From: Bacteroidaceae bacterium
GTDB taxonomy: Bacteria > Bacteroidota > Bacteroidia > Bacteroidales > Bacteroidaceae
NCBI GenBank assembly: GCA_900765575.1
Contig: CAAFRW010000146.1
Span: 1 to 6,544, forward strand
DNA length: 6,544 nt
Direction of reading: 5' to 3'
Part shown: in pieces, positions 1 through 6,544 of the stretch
Layout of the letters: the number at the start of each line of letters is the position of its first letter
Position numbering within the stretch: position 1 is the stretch's first letter
Program-made: the position numbers and the translations under genes
Notes under the pieces: generated by a model
Seen by the model: the letters and a program-made list of their open reading frames with translations, nothing else
What the model was told of the DNA's origin: nothing
Database searches by the model: none

Positions 1-368
1 CATATAGTGTTCCTATTACGGCAAATGGTGACAGGGCAGTCATTTATCATTGTATATTGGTTCCCGAACTGGAGAAAAACGATGGAACAATAATAGAAAG
101 TTGTATCAATCCATTTTTCTCGTTTGGGCAAAACGGCATATTAAAACTTCAACCTTTATCAAAAACTTATGGAGTACATTTACCTTATCTATTATGTGAG
201 GATTTTGGAGTGTTACCCATCAAAAAGGAAATTAGGAAGAACTTTAAAAGGGTACGTGTGAAACTCAAAAACATCCTTTTCATAGATTTGAATGCCAAAA
301 AGAATGTAACAGGAACTCTATATTCTAACTGGCTAGATTTGAATGAAGAAGGAGTTTCTTTGCCATAA
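1..368 (+). CDS. 3' end of an unrecognised gene (5' partial)
   Basis: The frame is open from the first full codon at position 3 to TAA at 366-368, giving about 121 C-terminal residues. The real start is probably upstream of the window. A TTG at 57 could be taken as a start, but the frame continues without a stop to the edge. The visible part reads YSVPITANGDRAVIYH at its beginning and ends in NWLDLNEEGVSLP. It is a mix of hydrophobic beta-like stretches and a basic segment (KKEIRKNFKRVRVKLK). I see no catalytic motif, signal peptide or membrane helix. The DNA is AT-rich (bases 61-120 are about one third G+C), clearly poorer in G+C than parts of the susC-like gene, which suggests it does not belong to the same functional locus. 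About 500 bases and a separate promoter separate it from the next gene. I do not recognise the family. Confidence 0.55.
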   Translation, partial: YSVPITANGDRAVIYHCILVPELEKNDGTIIESCINPFFSFGQNGILKLQPLSKTYGVHLPYLLCEDFGVLPIKKEIRKNFKRVRVKLKNILFIDLNAKKNVTGTLYSNWLDLNEEGVSLP

Positions 369-820
369 TGAAACCATACGCTTTATAACTTGATATAAGG
401 AGTTACCTATTGGTTGAATTGAAAAGCTAACACATGAGTCCACTTCAGATAGCGGACTCAATGAAATGTTTATCGGAAACTTTACTTGTGAACTGTTGTT
501 GCGCGATTTTTGAAAAACGAAGATGGATTCCCTGTAGTGACCCTGAAAGTGGGGACAAGAAGGATAAAATCCAGAGAAAAATGATAAAAGAGCGATGAGG
601 ATTGTCCGCTAAAAAAGAATACTTCTTACGGAAAAGGGCTTGCTTTCTAGAAAAATTGTCTACTGCTCCTGTTTATAGGTACTACGGGCTGGAATTTTTG
701 ATGCTTTAAACTTTTACTGGATACCAATAATGATTCTGCAAGAAAAAATCTTTATCTAGAGCTTGATTTATGAAAGTAAGATTTTTTTAAAAGAAAACTG
801 TGCATTTTTAAATTCCTTTA
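369..820. other. Intergenic region without a convincing gene
   Basis: About 450 bases between the upstream gene and the susC promoter hold no frame that looks like a normal gene. The longest candidate is a frame from ATG 434 to TAA 707-709, interrupted by TGA at 596-598; the first half would encode 54 residues with a CCC triplet and no recognisable motif. The region also contains an inverted repeat at 435-460, a 10-base palindrome TTTCTAGAAA at 644-653, and an A/T-rich stretch with seven T at 782-788 just upstream of the promoter. No tRNA, CRISPR or insertion-sequence end was seen. It is probably a boundary between two unrelated transcription units, possibly including decayed coding sequence. 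Confidence 0.5.
435..460. repeat. Inverted repeat, possible hairpin downstream of the first gene
   Basis: TGAGTCC at 435-441 is the exact reverse complement of GGACTCA at 454-460. Counting one A-C mismatch the arms extend to ten bases (435-444 and 451-460), leaving a six-base loop TCAGAT. It lies 66 bases after the stop of the upstream gene, so it could end that transcript. However, it is followed by ATGAAATG rather than a T run, so a classical intrinsic terminator is not supported. It could also be a protein-binding site. Confidence 0.4.
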
Positions 821-830
821 TATATCTTTG
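799..830 (+). promoter_or_regulatory. Bacteroides-type promoter for the susC-like operon
   Basis: TATCTTTG at 823-830 fits the Bacteroides -7 consensus TAnnTTTG perfectly. TGTG at 799-802, twenty bases upstream, is a three-of-four match to the -33 element TTTG. An A/T-rich stretch with T7 (782-788) lies just upstream. Transcription would begin roughly at 835-840, giving a leader of about 50 bases before ATG 886. No operator, ECF-sigma promoter or flanking inverted repeats that would mark an invertible promoter were found. The -7 match is strong, the -33 match is weaker, and the start site is inferred. Confidence 0.7.
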
Positions 831-885
831 CAAAGTGGTGTAGAAAACACACCGTTAGACTAATATTTTGTTAACCACGAAAAAC

Positions 886-1017
886 ATGAAAAAGAATCAG
901 AAGACGGTGCACTTCTTGACAAGTGCAGGAGGACGTAGTTTCCTTGTCTGGGGATTGTCGGCAGCAATGATGACATTCGCTCATCCGATGATGGCTGAAA
1001 CTCCTCTGGGGGGGTAA
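886..1017 (+). CDS. Signal-peptide exon-like 5' part of the susC-like gene (43 codons, then stop)
   Basis: ATG 886 opens a 43-codon frame ending at TAA 1015-1017. It encodes a typical SusC-type export signal: a basic start MKKNQKTVHF, a hydrophobic core SFLVWGLSAAMMTFA, and a probable cleavage region HPMMA-ETP. The leader before it (AACCACGAAAAAC) is A-rich without a Shine-Dalgarno site, as is normal in Bacteroidota, and the promoter sits about 55 bases upstream. This start is therefore the natural start of the susC-like gene. The frame stops directly after CTG GGG GGG, while the mature transporter continues in the -1 frame, which is open from 999. With one extra G the junction would read PLGGVNLANTQVVNQ and the two parts would fuse. 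On its own this peptide would have no obvious function. Confidence 0.75.
   Translation: MKKNQKTVHFLTSAGGRSFLVWGLSAAMMTFAHPMMAETPLGG
1008..1014 (+). repeat. G7 homopolymer at the frame break of the susC-like gene
   Basis: Seven consecutive G occupy 1008-1014, exactly where the signal-peptide frame must change to the transporter frame. Eight or five G would restore one continuous frame. In the upstream frame the run is phased xxG GGG GGG followed by TAA, the arrangement of a -1 slippery heptamer. It may be a phase-variable tract, a recoding site, or a length error in the read or assembly; the sequence alone cannot decide. Confidence 0.7.
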
Positions 1018-1067
1018 ATTTAGCTAATACCCAAGTTGTTAACCAAACGAGAACCGTAATCGGTACG

Positions 1068-4000
1068 GTGATTGATGAAATCGGTGAACCGCTCATTGGA
1101 GTATCCGTACAAGTAAAAGGTACCACTACGGGAACCGTTACGGACTTCGACGGTAAATTCTCTCTTAATGTTCCGGCCAATGCCACTCTGGTGGTTTCTT
1201 ACATTGGCTATCAGACTCAAAACATCAAAGTAGGTAACCAACGGGAGCTTTCCATAACGCTTAAGCCCGACAACAAGCTGTTAGATGAAGTGGTGGTAGT
1301 TGGCTATGGTACGGTGAAGAAACGCGATTTGACAGGTGCTGTATCCTCTGTAAAGAGCGATGTTATCAAAATGACTCCGGCTGTCAATCCTATGGAAGCT
1401 TTACAGGGACGTGTGGCTGGTTTGGATATTACCAAAAGTTCGGGTCAGGCAGGTAAAGGCGTCGATTTACAGTTGCGTGGTAACCGCTCGTTCAATGCTA
1501 GCGGCAATCCGCTCTTTATCATTGACGGCATGCCCGGCGACTATGCGACACTGAACCCGAACGACATTGAAAGCATCGAGGTGCTGAAGGATGCTTCGTC
1601 CACAGCGGTTTACGGTTCATCTGGTTCGAATGGTGTTATCATTATTACTACGAAGAAGGGTAAACCCGGTAAAGTATCCATCAATTTCGACTCGTATATT
1701 GGTTTCAATGGATGGGCTACTTTGCCTGAGATGAATAACGGTTACCAGTGGGTGTACACCCGTAAACTCGCTCAAGTAGAGAGCGGATCTATCATTGATG
1801 ATATAGAGGGCGATACAGCTGCGGAAGCTTTGGAAAAAGGGGCTACGATTGATTGGGCCGACGCTATTCTACATACAGGCCATACCCAAAACTACTCGTT
1901 GTCTGTAAGTGGCGGTACGGAGAAGACACAACTCTATTTTTCTTTGAACTATTCGGATGAACAAGGGCAGTATACCAACGATGAATACAAACTTTACTCT
2001 TCCACTATCCGTGTGAATCAGGAAATCAATAAATGGCTTACCGCCGGTTTGCATACGCAGATTTCTTATTCCGACCAAGAGAAGGCTTACTCCAAACTCG
2101 ACAATGCACTCCGAGCTGACCCGTTCGGAACTTTGTATAACGAAGACGGTTCTATAAAGGTTTATCCGGTGGATGGGTCCGACCAATTGAACCTGTTGCT
2201 AAATAACGACAAAAGCGTCTATCGCAACAATCCCGTCAAATTTAAGCTCTATATGCAGCCATACGTGCGGCTCACTCCAATAAAAGGTCTCTCTTTGGAA
2301 TCACGTCTGAGCGCCAACTGGAGTTTTAACAAAGAACAGAATTTCGAGGGATATGGCTCTTACCAATTCTATCAGGATGCAGGAAAGGCTGCAGTAGGCG
2401 ATGAGCACAATCCGGCTTACAGTTCATACGTGAACGCCAGTATTAAAAATTCCGATTCATTTGGTTATACTTGGGAAAACGTCCTCTCCTATAATTTTAA
2501 GATTGCGGAAGAGCATGACTTTACGCTGACTGCCGTGTCTACTTGGTCGGACAACACAAACAATAGTGCGAAAGCGGCTAATCAGGGATTCACAACTAAT
2601 ACTTATTATTGGACCAATTTGGCGGCACCGGGCAATGCATACTCTACCGTAGAGTCCACTTACAAGATGGGTAAGAGCATGGGTTATGTAGGACGTTTGA
2701 ATTATTCTTACCTAGGACGTTACCTCTTTTCAGCTTCCATTCGTCACGATGGAAACTCTAAGTTGGCGAAAGACGTACGTTGGGATACCTTCCCTGCTTT
2801 TTCTGCCGGATGGCGCATTTCGGATGAGCGTTTCATGGAATCTACACAAGATTGGCTGAGTAACCTGAAACTTCGTGTAGGTTACGGTGAAACCGGTGCG
2901 GCAGGTATCGACGCATATAGCTCCTGGTCTATTCTTCAACAAGGAACTATTGGACTGGGTTCGGAAGAAATTACCTCTTATTATTATCCGGAGAAACTGT
3001 CAAATTCGCAACTTACTTGGGAACGCTCTAAGAATACTAACATTGGTTTGGATGCCAGTTTCCTGAACAACCGCATAGAATTGACACTCGATTATTACAT
3101 CACCAATACGGAAGACGTTATCTGGACACAATCTCTGCCTATCATTAACGGTGGTTTCAATGCGACCAAGCCGTTTACGATGGACGCCAATATTGCGGAA
3201 ACCAAGAATAAGGGTATTGAAATGACATTGACAACCCGCAATATCATGACAAAAGATTTCACTTGGGAAAGTACCATTACCTTTGCTAAGAACGATGAGA
3301 AAGTAACTTCTTTGGGTGAAGGTGCTGCGGAATACATCACGCACGGTGACTATACGCTGCACGTGGGCGATGCCGTAAAATCGTTCTATGGCTATCAGAT
3401 TGCCGGAGTTTGGCAGTATGGCGAAGAGGCTGACGCAGCCGTTTTCGGTAAGCGTCCGGGAGATTTGAAAGTGGATATTCCCAATATGCGTAAGGTGAGC
3501 GATGGTGTGTGGGAAAAGAGTTATCCGAAGGAACTGGACGAACAAGGCAATATGGTAACCCGTACGTTTGATGCGGAAAACCCTTATACGCCTACTGATG
3601 TAGACCGGGTGATATTGGGACACAACTCTCCCGACTGGTCATTGGGTTTCCAAAACATGTTTACTTATAAGGCTTTCGATTTGAGCATATACATGTATTG
3701 GCGTCAGGGACAGATGATTAAATACGATCCCATGTTGTGGTATCGTTCAGGTGGTGGAGCTTTCCCGACTTCCTTTAATTACTGGACATCCAACAATCCG
3801 AGCAATGACTTTCCGGCACTAGACTCTTCGCGCGATTGGACAAAAGATTCCTATTATAGCTCCAAAGCTTATCAGGATGGTTCGTTCTTCAAAATTAAGA
3901 ACATCACGTTGGGTTATACCATGCCGAAAAGTCTCTGCAACAAAGTGGGTATTCAGGGATTACGTCTGTACGGTACCATTACCAACCCGCTTGTGAAAGC

Positions 4001-4100
4001 AAAGAACCGTATGTTGAAAGATTACGACCCAGAGATGAACGGTTCTCTTGACTTCCCGTTGACAAAACAGCTGGTATTCGGTCTTAATTTATCATTCTAA
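1068..4100 (+). CDS. SusC/RagA-family TonB-dependent outer membrane transporter (frame-shifted from its signal peptide)
   Basis: This is the body of a SusC-like transporter, which moves SusD-captured oligosaccharides or other large nutrients across the outer membrane using TonB-ExbBD energy. Residues are counted from GTG 1068. A carboxypeptidase-regulatory-like beta-sandwich (GEPLIGVSVQVKG, TDFDGKFSL, SYIGYQ) fills residues 1-68. A TonB-box-like DEVVVVGYG lies at 73-81. The plug at about 85-198 carries LQGRVAGLDI and the SusC signature region (PLFIIDGMP, NDIESIEVLKDASSTAVYG). A beta-barrel follows to the C-terminus with family motifs RHDGNSK, FPAFSAGWRISDE and NTNIGLDASFLNNRIELTLDYY, ending in QLVFGLNLSF. 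There is no STN domain. GTG 1068 is only a nominal start: the frame is open from 999 and homology-like sequence (RTVIGTVIDEIGEP) precedes it. The true gene is very probably 886-4100, about 1071 residues if the G7 run is corrected. Without correction the protein lacks a signal peptide and would not reach the outer membrane. susD follows 24 bases later. Confidence 0.93.
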   Translation: MIDEIGEPLIGVSVQVKGTTTGTVTDFDGKFSLNVPANATLVVSYIGYQTQNIKVGNQRELSITLKPDNKLLDEVVVVGYGTVKKRDLTGAVSSVKSDVIKMTPAVNPMEALQGRVAGLDITKSSGQAGKGVDLQLRGNRSFNASGNPLFIIDGMPGDYATLNPNDIESIEVLKDASSTAVYGSSGSNGVIIITTKKGKPGKVSINFDSYIGFNGWATLPEMNNGYQWVYTRKLAQVESGSIIDDIEGDTAAEALEKGATIDWADAILHTGHTQNYSLSVSGGTEKTQLYFSLNYSDEQGQYTNDEYKLYSSTIRVNQEINKWLTAGLHTQISYSDQEKAYSKLDNALRADPFGTLYNEDGSIKVYPVDGSDQLNLLLNNDKSVYRNNPVKFKLYMQPYVRLTPIKGLSLESRLSANWSFNKEQNFEGYGSYQFYQDAGKAAVGDEHNPAYSSYVNASIKNSDSFGYTWENVLSYNFKIAEEHDFTLTAVSTWSDNTNNSAKAANQGFTTNTYYWTNLAAPGNAYSTVESTYKMGKSMGYVGRLNYSYLGRYLFSASIRHDGNSKLAKDVRWDTFPAFSAGWRISDERFMESTQDWLSNLKLRVGYGETGAAGIDAYSSWSILQQGTIGLGSEEITSYYYPEKLSNSQLTWERSKNTNIGLDASFLNNRIELTLDYYITNTEDVIWTQSLPIINGGFNATKPFTMDANIAETKNKGIEMTLTTRNIMTKDFTWESTITFAKNDEKVTSLGEGAAEYITHGDYTLHVGDAVKSFYGYQIAGVWQYGEEADAAVFGKRPGDLKVDIPNMRKVSDGVWEKSYPKELDEQGNMVTRTFDAENPYTPTDVDRVILGHNSPDWSLGFQNMFTYKAFDLSIYMYWRQGQMIKYDPMLWYRSGGGAFPTSFNYWTSNNPSNDFPALDSSRDWTKDSYYSSKAYQDGSFFKIKNITLGYTMPKSLCNKVGIQGLRLYGTITNPLVKAKNRMLKDYDPEMNGSLDFPLTKQLVFGLNLSF

Positions 4101-4124
4101 CCTTATTATAATAAAAGAAAGAAC

Positions 4125-6206
4125 ATGAAAAAGTTACTAAAATATACGGCAGTATTGCTTTCTGCTGGTTTGTTGTCCACGGCTTGCAGCTTGGACGAAG
4201 AAAATCCCGCTGCGGGTGACGCCACGTTGGATAACTTCAACGCATGGTATGGCTTGCAGTCTACTTGCTACTCTCCTCTCAACGATCAGATTTATACAGC
4301 TCAAGACTGGTTGTATATGTCGGAAGGTGGAACGGACCTGTGGTTACCGAAGAGCAACGGAACTTCTTTTAAGGAAGTGTTCTGTTACGAAGGAGTTACA
4401 GGTAGTTACAATACGTTTCAGAAAGTATGGAAGCAGTGTTATACGACCATTACTTCGTGTAACACGGTTATTAATGAGGCTGGTAAGTTGAAGGATGGAA
4501 ACCAACGTGATATCGATATCTTGGTGGCGGAAGCCAAAACGTTGCGTGCACTCTATTATTCCATTCTGGTAGCGCAGTATGGTCCGGTGACATTGAATCT
4601 GGAAAGTAGTTCCAGTTTAACTGGTAAGGTAGAGCTTTATCCGACACGTACCAGCGAGAAGGAAATTTATCGACAGATAATCCAAGACTTGACCGAAGCG
4701 ATTCCAGATTTGCCACTTGAACCTTATGGTGGCAATAAAGCCCGCTTTACCGTGAAGTCGGCGAAAGGTTTGTTGGCTCGGGTTTATGCGCAACGTGCAG
4801 GTTTGGGCGATAGCAAATATGGTGATGGAAGAGAGTATTGGGAGAAAGCGAAAGATGCAGCGGAGGATTTGATAAATAACGCGGCTTCTTACGGGGCTTA
4901 TCTTTATGAGGATATCGCCGATATGTGGGCGGACGCCAACAACCGTGCTAACAAAGAGGCATTAATGATTGCGGCGGCTCCTGACTTGTACACCACCATT
5001 GGCAAGGCAATGAGCAAACCCAATAAACTGGCGGCTTATTCTGCAGGTGGTTCGTATAGTGAATTCTTTAACAACAACCATAAACCGGGCGATGGAAACA
5101 GTTACTTTTATGGACGTTTGAATGGTCAGAACTGGCAGCCGTCGGAATACTTACTTTACTGTTTCAATCCTGAGTGGGATCGTCGCTGGGAATATACTTG
5201 GATGTATGCATGGTGTGAGTGGACGTTTGAAGAGTGGGGAACGAAGCGTTCGAAATCTCAGATAGAACTTACAGCTGAGCTATGCGACAAATTTGGTATT
5301 AATCCGGAAAATGTGGGCAAGGTGATTCAGCCGTATGCCGATTGCGATTGGACACAGACCGCAACGGTAGGTTATAACCAGTGGCCGGCACGTATTTGGC
5401 CGCGTGGCGAATATTCTGATGATGCAACGAAAACATTACAGGTGGCTGCTTCGACAGCCGATTTCGGAAAAGAAGGTTATGCCAATACCACAAAAGTATA
5501 TGCTATTCCTTACCCGATTGCTCCGGATGATGACCGCTTCAATACGGTGTTTGTGCATAAACCTTTGTCTGATGCGGATAAAGCAAAATGTCTCTATCCG
5601 GTCATTGTGATGAGCGATCTCTATGAAGATACCTATGTGTATGGTAGTGTGGCCAACGGTAGTGCTGCCGGTAACCCACCGGCCATTGGTAACGGAAAGA
5701 CCAGCTCGTCCGCAGCTCCTTCCTTGATTAAGTTCAATTGGAACTATGACGGCTGTTTTACAACAGAAAGCAAAGGCCAGATAAAGTGCGGCGACATGTA
5801 CATTATGCGTATGGCTGAAGTCTATTTGATTGCAGCGGAGGCTTGGCAAATGTTGGGTGACGGAGGAAAAGCTGCCGGCTATCTGAATACGTTGCGCAAA
5901 CGTTCCGTACGCGATACGGCAAAAGAATCCGATTGGAAACTTTCTACGGCTACCGAAGAAGATGTGCTCGATGAGTATGCACGGGAATTGTGCGGTGAGT
6001 TTGCTAGATGGGCTTTGCTGAAACGTCATAATAATATTGGTGAACGTCTGAACAAGTATAACAAACGTGCGGCGAGACTCTTTAAAGAGTTCCATTATAA
6101 CCGTCCTATCTCGCAGGAGTTCTTGAACGTAATTCTAAATGCGGAAGAATATGGAGATAACGGATATGGTGCGACAGGTAAGTCGGGTTTGGATGGGCTT
6201 GATTAA
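4125..6206 (+). CDS. SusD/RagB-family nutrient-binding outer membrane lipoprotein
   Basis: This is the surface lipoprotein partner of the SusC-like transporter, acting as a hinged lid that binds substrate. The N-terminus is a lipoprotein signal with lipobox LSTAC; the lipidated Cys is residue 21. It is followed by acidic SLDEE, which resembles the Bacteroidota surface-export signal. The N-terminal SusD-like region (about 35-225) has the TPR-type helices, including VAEAKTLRALYYSILVAQYGPV. The C-terminal RagB/SusD region (about 555-680) has MRMAEVYLIAAEAW, LNTLRKRSV, and EEDVLDEYARELCGEFARW followed by ALLKR, and it ends with the usual tail-like PISQEFLNVILNAEEYGDNGYG. At 693 residues it is longer than classical SusD (about 550). 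The extra length falls mainly in the middle (about 300-550), which is rich in Trp and Tyr and may form the ligand site. The start at ATG 4125 is preceded by A-rich AATAAAAGAAAGAAC, and no separate promoter is seen, so it is probably co-transcribed with susC. The substrate cannot be deduced. Confidence 0.95.
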   Translation: MKKLLKYTAVLLSAGLLSTACSLDEENPAAGDATLDNFNAWYGLQSTCYSPLNDQIYTAQDWLYMSEGGTDLWLPKSNGTSFKEVFCYEGVTGSYNTFQKVWKQCYTTITSCNTVINEAGKLKDGNQRDIDILVAEAKTLRALYYSILVAQYGPVTLNLESSSSLTGKVELYPTRTSEKEIYRQIIQDLTEAIPDLPLEPYGGNKARFTVKSAKGLLARVYAQRAGLGDSKYGDGREYWEKAKDAAEDLINNAASYGAYLYEDIADMWADANNRANKEALMIAAAPDLYTTIGKAMSKPNKLAAYSAGGSYSEFFNNNHKPGDGNSYFYGRLNGQNWQPSEYLLYCFNPEWDRRWEYTWMYAWCEWTFEEWGTKRSKSQIELTAELCDKFGINPENVGKVIQPYADCDWTQTATVGYNQWPARIWPRGEYSDDATKTLQVAASTADFGKEGYANTTKVYAIPYPIAPDDDRFNTVFVHKPLSDADKAKCLYPVIVMSDLYEDTYVYGSVANGSAAGNPPAIGNGKTSSSAAPSLIKFNWNYDGCFTTESKGQIKCGDMYIMRMAEVYLIAAEAWQMLGDGGKAAGYLNTLRKRSVRDTAKESDWKLSTATEEDVLDEYARELCGEFARWALLKRHNNIGERLNKYNKRAARLFKEFHYNRPISQEFLNVILNAEEYGDNGYGATGKSGLDGLD

Positions 6207-6235
6207 AATTTTCGGGTTTTTAAATTAAGTATCAT

Positions 6236-6269
6236 GGATTCCGCTTGCTTGTGAAGGTCGGTGGAATCC
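6236..6269 (+). terminator. Stem-loop between susD and the next gene (attenuator or terminator-like)
   Basis: GGATTCC at 6236-6242 pairs exactly with GGAATCC at 6263-6269. A G-T and a C-G pair extend the stem to nine pairs, around a loop of about 16 bases. It begins 30 bases after the susD stop and ends 22 bases before the next ATG. The following sequence TCTAACTCTAAATTTTAC has only a late, short T run, so full intrinsic termination is doubtful. It could lower expression of the downstream gene relative to susCD or protect the susCD mRNA end. Confidence 0.45.
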
Positions 6270-6291
6270 TCTAACTCTAAATTTTACAATT

Positions 6292-6544
6292 ATGAAATAT
6301 TTCCTGTTTTTATTTGTATTGGGCAGTTTCTTTCTGAATAATGTATCTGCTCAGCGCAAATCTCCTTTTAATGGAGTGTTATTAAACTTATCCGGTTCTC
6401 CGATAAAGAGTGCTCATATCTATGTGAAGTCTCCGAGAGATTATGCTTTGACAAATAAAAAAGGAGAATTTGGACTGACTGACGTTATGCCCAATGATAC
6501 GCTGAAAATACAGATTAAAAAGAGACTTTATTTGCTTCCGGTAG
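6292..6544 (+). CDS. Secreted protein with carboxypeptidase-regulatory-like domain (3' partial)
   Basis: ATG 6292 opens a frame that runs to the end of the window, giving 84 visible residues. Residues 1-21 form a signal peptide: MKY, a hydrophobic core FLFLFVLGSFFL, and a probable cleavage after VSAQ. No lipobox Cys is seen, so it is likely periplasmic or outer-membrane rather than a lipoprotein. From about residue 27 the sequence FNGVLLNLSGSPIKSAHIYV, then TNKKGEFGLTDV and NDTLKIQI, follows the pattern of the CarboxypepD_reg-like beta-sandwich also found at the N-terminus of SusC proteins. The rest is outside the window. It may be a small stand-alone domain protein or may continue into a TonB plug-like region. 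Its orientation and 85-base gap suggest the same operon as susCD, with the intervening stem-loop modulating its expression. Its role is unknown. Confidence 0.75.
   Translation, partial: MKYFLFLFVLGSFFLNNVSAQRKSPFNGVLLNLSGSPIKSAHIYVKSPRDYALTNKKGEFGLTDVMPNDTLKIQIKKRLYLLPV

Noticed and set aside
434..598. Small 54-codon frame with Cys-rich segment upstream of the promoter
   Set aside because: It has no recognisable motif, no promoter and no coding-like composition, and it starts within an inverted repeat. Chance is the simpler explanation.
837..853. GGTGT/ACACC short hairpin in the susC leader
   Set aside because: A five-base stem with a seven-base loop is too short to separate from chance, although it lies just after the predicted transcription start.
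780..885. Possible invertible promoter in front of susC
   Set aside because: I looked for inverted repeats flanking the promoter, as in Bacteroides phase-variable loci, and found only five- to six-base matches such as GCTAAC/GTTAG.
1068..1070. GTG 1068 as the true start of the susC-like protein
   Set aside because: It would give a transporter without a signal peptide, starting inside the beta-sandwich domain. A proper signal peptide and promoter lie just upstream in the other frame.
3000..3623. 207-residue minus-strand frame inside susC
   Set aside because: It lies wholly opposite a strongly supported SusC barrel region and shows no domain or signal, so it is a shadow frame.
5436..6095. 219-residue minus-strand frame inside susD
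   Set aside because: It is antisense to the conserved SusD C-terminal region, its composition is unlike a real protein, and no promoter is visible. It is a shadow.

Overview
The window looks like part of a Bacteroides or close Bacteroidota chromosome. The evidence is a tandem SusC-like/SusD-like pair, a promoter of the Bacteroides -33/-7 type, A-rich leaders without Shine-Dalgarno sites, and a Bacteroidota-style lipoprotein N-terminus. I cannot name the species or the substrate.

Layout: positions 1-368 hold the 3' end of an AT-rich gene I do not recognise. Positions 369 to about 820 hold no convincing gene, only one inverted repeat. A good Bacteroides promoter (-7 box TATCTTTG at 823-830) precedes the susC-like gene. 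That gene begins with a clear signal peptide at ATG 886 and ends at 4100. A susD-like lipoprotein gene follows at 4125-6206, 24 bases later. After an 85-base gap with a stem-loop, a third secreted-protein gene starts at 6292 and leaves the window with a carboxypeptidase-regulatory-like beta-sandwich.

Function: the SusC-like protein is a TonB-dependent outer-membrane transporter and the SusD-like lipoprotein is its surface lid and binding partner. Together they import an oligosaccharide or other large nutrient. The third gene is co-directional and probably belongs to the same locus. No glycoside hydrolase, sigma/anti-sigma pair or hybrid two-component sensor is visible, so substrate and regulator lie outside or are unknown. 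The SusC lacks an STN signalling domain.

Most notable point: as given, the susC-like gene is split. The signal peptide frame (886-1017) meets TAA straight after a run of seven G (1008-1014), and the rest of the protein is in the -1 frame, open from 999. Eight G (or five) would join them into one protein of about 1071 residues. This could be a phase-variable G tract, a -1 slippage site, a fixed null mutation, or a sequencing error. The rest of the window is a fairly ordinary polysaccharide-utilisation core.
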